This document shows positions 1 to 12,400 of a stretch of DNA of 64,000 nt, one piece after another. Numbering within the stretch: the first letter of the stretch is position 1; each line of letters begins with the position of its first letter. The DNA comes from Paragordius varius. Lineage: Eukaryota; Nematomorpha. The notes below the pieces were generated by a model. The model saw only the letters and a list, made by a program, of their open reading frames with translations. It was not told the DNA's origin and made no database searches. A program made the translations under genes and the position numbers. The DNA lies in NCBI GenBank assembly GCA_964247055.1, contig OZ176052.1, forward strand, positions 11,842,001 through 11,906,000, given 5' to 3'.

Positions 1-2537
1 CTACATCTCCTTTTCATTGTTACGCTGCTTGCATTAACCCAGCAGTCCAATTTGGATAATTCATGTTTTGTTTTCATTCATGAGGAGTGAAATGCTATTT
101 ACTATATTTATGATCTATGTTGCTCTTGAATGGCCAATCCATTCAAATTTCATATCCCACAAAATAAGTCTCGAATCCAATAAACTCCTACAATTTTTGC
201 AACTTAATTCCCGATTAAATTCGAATTCTGGCGAAAACTTGGGTACATTATAAAAATTTATAAATTTTGATCATTCCGGCAACATTGAGTTTTTTATGCC
301 TTAAGGTTTTCCTTATAGTTTGCACTCATTAATTATTATAATCCCATTATTTTAAGAAAAAGTTGAGTATAACAGAGTTTAGCTCTTAGCAAGTGCCAAT
401 TTTTTATATTAGTTTATAAAACCCCCAATAATGGATTTAAAAGCTTGCGAACGTGTGGGCTTATATGAATTGAACATTTTTAATTTAACGTTTACATACC
501 ATGCGCGAATGTGTTTAATTACAAAAAATAACAAATACATATATATTAATTTTGTAATACAATGGAAAATTATTTTTAACATTGATTCAAATATTAACTA
601 TCTTTAAAAAAATTTTACATTTTTGCTTGCAATCAGGTTCATTAATGTCATTGGCATCGTTTTCGATTCCATCTTATTGACGCATCACGGGCCACATAAT
701 TATACATATATAATTATAAAACACAATCAAAAAACATTAACTTTAATATTTTTATGGAATGAATCACAATTATAATTAAAAAAATATTAAAAACACGTAT
801 ATCTAATAGATAAAAGGTTTTTTAAGTTACACCGCCATGATTGCAAATGGAATAAGTGTGTGTGCTTTATAAAAAAAGGAAGTCACCATTTAAGTGTGTT
901 TATGATTCAAAGTTAAAATAAAGCATTCTTTATAATTTTTATTTTGGATTTCAATTACTACACCTACTAAATTAGCTTTTATAATAAAATGTTTTACATT
1001 AACGGTTATACACAGTTAAAAAGGTCATTCCTATTTTTTGTATGTAATATAATGACACAAAGCTTTCCGTTATAATTTTTTTTATTTTTTGTTAACATAG
1101 TCTAATAATACATTTACATGTGTGGTAGTCCAATTAATGTAGACTTTTTGTTGCTTTTTTCAGTTATTGATTTTACAATACACTAAAAAAGCAATTTGAT
1201 ATCTGACCAATTTTAGGAAACATATTTTATAAATTCACATTAAATTTTGAGTTTAAGCTTAAGTTTTTGTGTAAAAGCATAGCAATATGAAAGGAAATGT
1301 TTGACCTAGTTTTAGATGCGAACAAATTATTATTACAAAGACAATGCACGGAGATTTTTAGATTTTTATATAGAATTTAACTTTCATATTTTCAGCCCTG
1401 GTAATGAATCACTTAAAATTGTTAAAACAACAATAGAATTCCAATTAAGAGACGTATTAATAAGGAATTATAAAATTAACGTTGTATATATAAATCATTA
1501 GTTCTTTTCCCCTTAATTATCGGAAAAGTTTAATGCACCTAATGTTATTATACTAACAAATATTGTGTAAAAAATAATTTAATTTGTCCACTAACAAACT
1601 TTGAGTTATATTAAAATGTTGTTCGTTTTACGACTCTTGCCTAATCCAATCCATGAAAAAGAAATTAAATTTTAATCTGTAGCTTATTCCGCTAAACTTT
1701 AATTTGTTACAGTTGCATATGGTGTAAAAACCATTAGTTTTTAAAATTAAACAAGTTTTTCCTATGTTATAGCATTGTCTTTTATTTTAGACGCTACTGT
1801 ATAATGATATTATTAATTTTATGACCATATATATTGTAGACAATGTTAAGTATTTTTTGCATAAGCATTTCTTTAATTATTTTTTATATAATATGTGAAT
1901 AAATTTTCTCCCTTTACATCATAATGCTAAAACACAGTCTGACTTTAGTCATTTAACAATATCAAGTTTGTTTTCAGATCGGCATGCTTTTGATCTTTGA
2001 TCCCTTTTACTTTTAGATAGGTGCACATGAGACATATATATATAATATTTCTTTAAAAAACATAAATAAATTTATCATGAGTAAATCACAATATTAATAT
2101 ATCATTTATGTATATTTAAATGATTGAAATTCCTGACTTTTATAAAGTGGCGAAATAGCAATGCGCGCATTTATTATACTTTATTAATTATGAATTATTA
2201 ATTATAAAAACATTTTAACATATTTGTTAAATATGCGTGGTCTAAACATTTGATAACATGATTAAAAATTTATATTTAATGTGTATGCATGCCATTGTAA
2301 AATTTTGAATTTAAATTTTATGTATAAAATATGTGTGATGTGGAGATCGTCGTAAACAACGTAAAATGAAATATAATTTATTGGTTCACAAATTTTCGCC
2401 ATAGGCATCATCAGGAGATACAGTTAAGAAAATATTCCACCTTATTCTACTAGGATTTTCACATCATTTACATTATAAGCCCTCGTCGTTACCCACTCAA
2501 TAAAATAATAATGTGTCGTATATATATATATAAATAG
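1..2537. other. No exon seen; probably intron of the LAR-type gene
   Basis: No convincing exon is visible on either strand. The first recognisable exon (2538) opens with two bases of a split codon inside a fibronectin III domain, so this stretch is most simply an intron, with the immunoglobulin and first fibronectin exons lying before the window. The sequence is AT-rich with short poly-A and poly-T runs. The small ORFs at 68-253 and 1316-1501 lack splice context and family resemblance. Confidence 0.55.
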
Positions 2538-5500
2538 TTCCTGGAGAGCCACAAAATGTTACAGTCAAAGTTTTAAACTCCAGTTCCATAGAAGTGTTTT
2601 GGTTTCCACCGTTGGAAGAAGAAAGAAATGGTCAGATTATGGGCTACTTATTAAATTATCGAGAGGTAACACATGTGATATATAGCAAACCTATATTAAT
2701 ACTGTGTCCGCTTTAAAAAATTAACTTGCCGTTAAATATTGATTCTATCGAACATCATAAACTCCTAAAAGTTATAGATAAAATCAAAACTTATTTGAAA
2801 CATACTTTTAAATATTTTCTCCTTAATAACAACGACACATACTATGAAAACATTTTGTGATTTAATTATCATATGATAATCAATTTTAGTAAAATATCTT
2901 AAAAAACGCCTCTAGATTTGTTTCCAAATTCGCTTTTTGTGTATTTTGGATTATTTATTCGAATAAAATAATTATGATTCCTATCGATAAAATAGGACAA
3001 TAGCTTTTATAGAAAAACTAACTAATGAAATGATTTTTACATACAAATTTATTTTATATATATAAGGTAAATTCGAAAGGAAAACACATAGGGATTGACA
3101 AACAAATTACAATACCCCACGGTACCACACAGTCTGCAATCTTATCGGAGTTGAAACCGGACACATTCTATAAAATCAAAGTTGCCGCTTTTACACGCAA
3201 AGGTGATGGTTATCCGAGCAATCCGCAAATCAAAAAAACTTTTGGTGGAGGTAATTTGCGCTGAGATAATTTAGATGATTCACTCTGTATTTCTATGGAG
3301 TTAATTAGCCTTAAAAATAAAAGAACCATACACTTTATATTTTATAATTTCCCTCTTTATTGTAGTACCATCAAGTCCTACCCTGTCACTAAGGTTGCTT
3401 GAAGAAGATCCCGAATTAATTATTCAAGCGGAATGGACTCGACCCCAAATAACTTATGGTACTCTCATGGGTTATCGACTCTTATACCGACCATTTGGTG
3501 GGGATGACAAAAATACGTCACACGTTAAATCACCCATGTCGATTGATATAAAGGGCGGAGATATCTACTATTACAACATTGAAAATTTGGGTATTTTAAT
3601 TTAACTTACTAATTCCATTGCAATTTATAATAATATTATACTCTTCGTATATAGAACGAGGTCAAATTTACGAATTCGTGCTATCCGCCCTAAATGAAAG
3701 AGGATATGGCAAAACAATCAGCAAAATTTACACGACACCAGAAGGAAGTATGAGGCTTTTTCCATCATACATTTAAATATCGTGAATCATGCAACAATAA
3801 TTTATTTTTCTAGAACCACGAAAACCCCCAGTCAATTTACTTTATGAATTTTTGACACCCGCTAAATTGCTTGTATCATGGGAACGGAATCCAGATATCA
3901 AATCTTACGGCGGAAAAATTATTATGAATGAAATCGCTTACACGCTTTCGGTACATAAACTTTTTATAATTTTTTTAAAATTATTTTAAATATGAAAAGC
4001 TAGAAAATTATATTTTTATATTTAATATATAGGAAAAAATGTATAATGACGATTTCGAACAACTATTTAACACGACAAATTTTAAGTACACCTTGAACGA
4101 TTTAACCGACACGACATACATAGCCATCAAAGTTCGATATTATACCATTAAAGGAAGTAGTCCATGGTCTCCATCGATCAAAATTTATCTTTCTGAAAAG
4201 GGTAAATTGAATAATAAAATATTTTTATTTTTAATTTACTTATTTAAATACTAAACAAAATTTCAAATATACCTAGCATCAACTCCTGTTAATAACGTAC
4301 GGATTTATGCCACAACACCCACATCTATCAGTGTTAATTGGAATCCCCCATTGATTAACATTGAAGAAAGCAACAACCAAACTTCCATGCGCCTACCAAA
4401 TCACATTTTATCATATCTGGTAAAAATCAAAATTTCCGTTTTTAATTGATTAATTGGTTAATTTAATGTTTATATTGATTTTTTACCAAAACTTGCTTGA
4501 GTCAATTTGTTTTTTATTGATACTTTTTAACAACCATTAATCTATAATTCCTTTCGACTAGAGTATTTTATATAAAAATTCTCAAATGAATTCATATTGA
4601 TTATATATTTCAGATATTTTATGGCCTTGAAAGTCACATACCTGATTACAGAGATTGGAATGTGGTTAAAATACCAACGAATATGTTAGAGCTTGATGAA
4701 TCCCATAGGTACCACACTTCCGTAACTTTGTTACAGCCATTAACTGAATACGCGGTTCAGATTGCCCCATTAACAACTAAAGGCTTAGGTAAAAACTATA
4801 TATATTTATATATATAAATTTTGTAAAAAATGCAAAAGTAGTGCTGTGTTGCTATAATTTATTGCTATATTGCATTTTATTCCATTTCCGGTTTGCGTGT
4901 ATTATGTAATGCAAAAAAGCTGCTTCAGATATGTTAGTACAGTGAGATATAGAGACTGTATGACTCCTGTGCAATTTATATCACTAGTATTACAATTTAT
5001 TTCTAAATTATTGATTTTTTACAAAATCTTACTAATATCTAAAGTTATTGAAACTTGGTAAAAAGTAAATTTAAAAAAATGGTTAGGCTAGCATATTTCC
5101 TAAAATTATAGTGTCTGAACGTTATAAACGTGATTATAAGTTACATTTAAATTTTTAAGGAGCCATTTATTATGAATTTATTCTTGACTAAATAAAATTA
5201 TATCATTCCAAATTTAAAATTTTAATTTTAGTGGTAAATGTAAAAGATTGTAAAAATATGTTTATCAGGAATCACCAGTCAATTGATAAAAGTCAAAACA
5301 GACCCTATCGATATGCCTGCAAATTTAGAGCTAAGGTACTCCGATAACCAAATACTGGTGTCTTGGGATCCACCTAACTATATTACGTTGCCTATCACTG
5401 GTTATGAAGTATGTTTTTGATCACAAATTATATATATTTATAAGATATAAAGTTTTTCATATATCAATTTTTCGAAACAATTAATTGTATGCAATTCTTA

Positions 5501-6452
5501 AGAAAATAATAAATTTTGATGGCAAAACACTAACATTTTTTTGATTTATTATAAAATTATGTCGTTAAGATAATTTATGCATAATACATTAAGAAATTTC
5601 TAAAGTGTGCGAATAATTTTATTCCCACCTACTCATATAATGGAACATCAACACCTCAAGTTTTGGTTGGTGCGTTTGTCAACGTGGTGTCTAGATAAAT
5701 TATGTCAAACTTGTTATATGTTACATTCATTTATAAAAAAATGATTACCATGAAAATACTATATATATATGATTAAAATATGAATATTTTTTAGCTCTTA
5801 TTTAATTTATTTATTCATCCATAGATTATTCTTCTCAAGAAGATCTAAAAAGTTTTTTGTGAATAATGAATTGAATCTAAATGATGATATTTTTAGTAAT
5901 TAGTAATATTAGGTTTAGAATTTTAAAATATTATATTTTTCTTAAACAAGTTTTTAATATTTTTGAGGCTAAATTTGTTAAAAATTATATATTTTGGTTA
6001 TCACTCCAAATTTTTTTACGACGTTTCATGTAAAAACAAATCTATGCCGATATCAAACGTTAATAAAACATTTGATATATATAAATATATAATTTTCCTA
6101 TAATATATATGTATATATATATTAATATTAACTACTGTTTTTTAGATTACATACCAGGGACGCAAAACCTTTACCGAATCTAATGGTACTAAAACGCATT
6201 TATCATTTTCCCCGCAGCATTTATTGTATAACACGCCCAATATAACTCCTCGCAAATTGCAAGAACAACCTGCTAACCATAGATTTACAACTTCAATAAG
6301 AAATCTCGAACCATTTACGAATTATACTGTCAAAGTTTTTTTAAGCCGAAACAACTCAATTTCAACCTCTACTAATAATTTACCAGGCTACGATTTTTTT
6401 CGCAATATGGATCGGCCTGGTCCCACTAAAACCATACAAACAGCTATCTCTG
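2538..6452 (+). other. Fibronectin III repeats of the LAR-type receptor
   Basis: Ten exons encode about five fibronectin III repeats, each mostly split over two exons. The repeat hallmarks are visible: a tryptophan after a Pro-rich lead (VFWFPP, VSWDPP, VNWNPP), an L-P-T-Y or F motif ([24 protein letters not shown]), and a YxAxxxxGxGxxS-like end ([24 protein letters not shown]). By similarity they match the membrane-proximal half of vertebrate LAR, roughly FN3-5 to FN3-9. Several introns here are 64-82 nt long. Confidence 0.85.
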
Positions 6453-9400
6453 GTGAATATTTTTTTATTTAAATCAAAATCCTATGTTGGTCTAGGGGTC
6501 TGGGCGAGTTTTTTTCTCTCAAATATTTAAATATTTCCCATGAACGTATATGTTATAATTTGATATAAAAAGATAAATAATATAATTTAGAATCATCATT
6601 CTTTATCCATATTCGGATATGATAGGAGTTTTTTTTGTACAATTCTTAATTATGTACAAATTTTGGATTATTTTTATAACTTGGTATTAACTTATAATAT
6701 ACTTTTAGAACCTGCATCTTTTACCAATTATCCGCGAATCCTGCCATTGAAACGAAATACTTCAAATTCAGAAAAAGATTTAACATACGGGAGAGTTATC
6801 TGGTTTTCTTTGCCTCGAACCTCCGAGCGATACGGTCCCATTAGCCATTACATTGTAATTGTAGTACCTAAAAACAATCGTTACATGTTATCATCAAGGC
6901 AAACCAAAAGAAACGTACACTACACTCAAGATATATCTTTGCAAGAAGTATATTTATTTTGTGACAATTATATTTTGGTTAATATAATGTACTAGAATTT
7001 TGTAAAGCTATCGTTTTATGCGTTGTGGTCAAATTTTATAAATATTACTTCCACAAATACATATTATTGTTTAACGGATTGTGTCTTACGTTATCATTTT
7101 TTACTTTATATAAAAGTGTATCGTCATTTGCATTAACCATATTAACTTAATATTATTTCAGAATTCGCATCTCTTAAATAAAAGCTAACAATTAAATAAA
7201 TTCTCAATAATACAATAAAAAGGGGTTTGGAGTTAAAATATGATAAATTGTAATTTATTTTTATTTTAGCTAATCATGTCTCAAGATAGCAAAGCGCTAA
7301 ATAATCCCTACATAGCAGCCTTATTGACTGAAGACAGTAAGACTTTGGAAGCTTTTCCCTTGGGCGATAATAATGTTTATAATGGATTTTTGAATCGGTA
7401 CCTTGAACCTAACACTGAATACTCGTTGTTTGTCCGTGCATTTACTTCCCTTGAGCCATTTAATCCAAACATCGTTCGAACAGATGGTGCCCACAAACTA
7501 GATATTATTCAAATGGTAACCCGTTTTTTCAGAATTCAACATTAAAAATTAACATATCAATACAATGTATTATGGATCGCAATGATTCTCGTATTCGATT
7601 TAAAATACAATTACATATTTCTATAAATAAAATAATTTTTAATACTTTTTGACAATTAATGATATGAAATTGTGAGTTAATTATCATAAAATTAATATAA
7701 GGTTACGATAAAATTTTTATTAATGTTTTTTCGAATATGTTTAATATTCTTCTGTAATAATATATTATTCCCTAATTTTTTATTAAATTGAACACAGTAT
7801 CCCTTGTACACATCAAGTCCTCTGTCGCAAAGTATATCACTCTCTGCTTATGTTAGAGGTGATTATATTGATATTGAACCTAATGCCATGTTTTCTTCGT
7901 CTCATCACGGAAAAGACAATCATCCATCAGCTATCCTCAACCACTTACACGAAAATAACGAGGAATATGACACTGAAAATGGAATAGAAGTAGTAGGCAA
8001 ACACTCCTCCTCCAATATTGTGTGGGCCGATAATGGAAAAAGATCCACCCTAAATGGTAAAGGACATCCGCATGGAAAAAACGGTCGTCAACTTTATAAA
8101 CCGATGACAACCCTGATTGTCGCTAGTATTTCACTCATCCTTGGGCTATTTGTCATGGCTCTAACTACTTATTACATTTGTACACGGCGAAAAAATAGGT
8201 AATTATCACGTATTTGTAAAAAATTATTTTTGTCTTTAGTAATCTCTCGAATTTTTTTGTACGCTATATATCAGAGTATGTATAAGGGTACAAATGCACA
8301 ATTTACAATAAATGTATTTGCCAACCCTGGGAAGACGTGTTTAAGCGTTATCGATCTAGTTAACTACAATATAAATATGCGTTATTTAGGAAACGACAAA
8401 ATTATTTGGCTAAAGCCAATGTCTCAACCAACACGTCTTTAACGGTCGGTAATCACCACACAGGACTAAGAAATGGATCTATTGGTAACAGACAACCTCT
8501 ACCAAATAATTATTATGGTACGGACAGTACCAAAAGACTTTTAACAGGAAGCCCCAATCCCCGCGATTCCGATCGAGAAGGAATAAATAATAGGTTTGTT
8601 GTTTAATTCGGATAACATTATAATTCAATTATTGTGTTCTGTTTGATATTGTCAGATATTTACTACAGTAGATACGAAATTAATGAATAAAATCACGAAA
8701 AAAACCGAAATTTTATATACCAACTTGAAGCCAATAATATTTTTTTATATTATAGTAAATGAAATCTGACCATATTTAATCAAAAACTAGCAATTAACTC
8801 ATATATATATATATATATACCCTTTGATGTGGTTTCAATACATTACCATTTATTTGTTTTTTCATGCAGAGGTAGCTATATTCAATTTGATGATACTGTT
8901 ACCAGCACACCTTCGAAACTATTAAATGGACAAGCGAACAATGGCTTCAAAAAATTATCTCTACTTATTTCTAATAATGCTACAAATACGCAACAATCGA
9001 ATTCGCCGGATCAAGCCGAGCTAGAGCAACTTTTATCTACCGATGGGTAAATTCTATGGAATATTTTTATTCGGCTACTTGCCTATAAAGTGTTTATAAC
9101 TTATTTAATAATCCCATATTAAATAGTTGCGTTTTTTTCTAAAAAATATTCACTTGAGCTCACATTCTGACATATTTTACTGACTTTCATCAAACATTAA
9201 AAAATATTATATTTGTATCCACTTTATTTAGATCAAGCAAACGAAAGTTCGGCTCCTAATTAAAATTACCGAAAAACAATGTATTATGCTTAAAATAAAT
9301 TATATAGGGCCCAAAACTATATCTTATTCCAAACGATTAACTATTTCAAAATATGATAACTGCACAGTGAATTACACATTTTAGAACAAATAAATCTTGA

Positions 9401-12400
9401 GATTGGTTGTAATTTATAATGAGGATTTAACATCCTATTTTATTCATTTCGAAATTGACACATATCCATTAAGTGGTAAGCCATATCTTGGAATGTTTTA
9501 AGATGTCCAATTTTTATGCAGTTAATCACAACGGTTGTGGCGCTATTTCGTGTGGTACTTGCATGGTGTATAAATATGAAAAAAATATTCTTTATGTGCA
9601 AAAATAAATGCTATCAAGCATACGATCTATTCTAAAACAGTCTAAAGTTTTAAAAAATATATCCAACTTATTTATAAAATCTGATAGTCAATCTAGTAAT
9701 GTATTTTCACAAATTACCGAAAATGGCACAAGTAGAGAAACTCTTTAAATCACCATTTTCTTTTTTACAATTTAATTAATTATTTTATTCATCGCAATAT
9801 TTTTAACTTTTTATAGGTTAAAAAGTTTGGGCGCAACCGTTTTCTCCAACAATAAAGCCAATTATGACTTCATCCCACCCATAAAATATTCAAGATTGGC
9901 TTCACATATAGAGCATTTCAAAGAAAATAACAATCAATTGTTTAAACAAGAATATCAGGTAATAATATTTACAGGAAAATTGAAATTATAAAACACCAAT
10001 ATAGGAAAAGACTACCATACATATTAATTATTAATTTTTAATATAACTTATAAAAAAGGGATAAATATCTAAGTTGATATACATTCTATATATGTAAATA
10101 TATTATTTATGAAGAAAAAATCAAGCTATTAAAAAGTATGGCTATCTTTTTTAAAAATATATGTCTATTATTTTTTACGTTTTGTCTTAAATTTTTAACT
10201 ATTTTTTGAGAATTTTTATTCTGTTTATGCTCTTGGATATTGCTTTATGATAAAATAAAAGCATTTTTGTACATATTAAAGGTTATCGATCCTAAAAGAG
10301 AGTTTTCAAGTCATGCTAGTTTTGCGCCTCACAACAAACTAAAGAACAGATATGCTAATGTTGTGGCCTACGATCATTCTCGTGTCATTTTGAATTATAG
10401 TAAGGCAAATTCTGTCCCTGAAAATACGCATGATTATATAAATGCTAATTACATTGATGGATTCAACAAAAAGAAAGCGTACATTGCCACCCAAGGTAAA
10501 TTATTCATACAAATTTTGTGCAAGTTTTATTATAAGAAGCGATCATTTAATTAACAGATCTTTAGCGGCTACGCTAATGATTTTATCATTTCCAAGCAAA
10601 AATTTTAAAAAATTAATGCTATTTAATTATAATTACATATAAAAAATTTACACAATACCATAAAAATATTAAATTCTATTTTAACAGCCACATCAATAAT
10701 TCAATATAATATTTCAAAATATTATTTATAGCTAAATATCGACATTTATTTAACTGTGTTTTTAGGTCCCTTGCCTGAAACTCTATGGGATTTTTGGCGT
10801 ATGATTTGGCAACAAAAAAGTCACACCATAGTTATGTTGACTAAATTGGAGGAACGAAATCGCATAAAATGCGACAAATATTGGCCGGACCGTGGCACTG
10901 TTGATACGTATGAAGAGACGCTTCATCAAGAATACAGCACTTTAGGTTCACAGAAAAAGTAGATTTTCTTTTTTAATTTGAATTTAAAATCATATTTTTG
11001 TTAAAAATGCTTTTTTATTTAAATTTTAAATATAATTTTTAAAGGAGATAGTTTCAATCTTCTTATTTAAAAAGAGTGGTAAAGGTCAATTTATTTAGGA
11101 TAAATTTGTAAAGTGCACATAAAATTAAATATAGATATTATTTAAAACATTTTATTTCATTATTTGTTTATTATCTCATATATTTTTATTATACATCAAA
11201 TTTACATAGCAATGAAGAAATATTTCAAAATGTACTGGTTGACAGTTTGGAATTAGCCACTTACACTATCCGAACATTTTGTCTGATGAACGTAAGAATT
11301 AAATTATTAGTTACCTATTACAAATAAGTTCCGGTTACTATATTAATAAAAGCCAGTATATATATTTATATATATATAGCCAAATTTCAATAAAACAAAC
11401 CTTTTGTACTGTTGGAATAAAAATATATCCATAAAGGGCAATATTTTTAATGGTTAAATATCTAATATTTTTTTAGTTTTTCCTTTGATTTAAAACTTAT
11501 TTATATGATTTTTTATATTGACCCACATTAAATTTGTTTAGGTTCGAACAAAGGAGAAAAGAGAAATTAAGCAATTTCAATATACGGCTTGGCCTGACCA
11601 CGGAGTTCCCGAATATCCGACACCTTTTCTCAATTTCGTTAAACGTGTCAGAGCCTCAAATCCTATTGATGCAGGACCGATTGTTATTCATTGCAGGTTT
11701 TTCAAATTAACTTTAATAATTTGTCCTAAATTATTGTGATGATAACTACTGTTGAAATAATAGAAATATTATTTCAATGGTTTTGTTACTTGAAAACAAA
11801 GTGTCCATATTTTTTAAAATATAATTTATTGGTATAATATAATATTATTACGAACATTTTTAATAATATAATATGATTTTGACAAAAATAGAAATAAAAA
11901 ATAAGGCTAAATAATTGATGTTTTTACTTATCATAATTATAGCGCTGGTGTTGGTCGAACAGGCACCTATATTGTTGTGGACATAGCTTTAGATCAATTA
12001 GAATCAGTAAGAAACGATCAAGAATTTAATGATGCAAATAATAATACCAATTTAAAAGACAACTTGGAAATAAGCGTTTTTGAACAGGTAACCAAATTGC
12101 GCTGTCAACGAAATTTCATGGTACAAACAGTGGATCAATACATTTTCATCTATGATTGCATTTTAGGTATATCACTTGATATATTGGTTTTTACCGAAAT
12201 AAAATTATAATTTTTTAATTTTTGATTTCACGTACTAATACAAATGAATGTCCATTGATTTTATGCAAAATATTTAATATTTAGAGGGTTATGAAACCGG
12301 TAACACAGAAATATCAGCCATAGATTTATTTGGTCACATTCAAACGTTGGAAAGTTTACCTCTGAACAAATTTACACCATATACTCAAAATAGCGATTTT

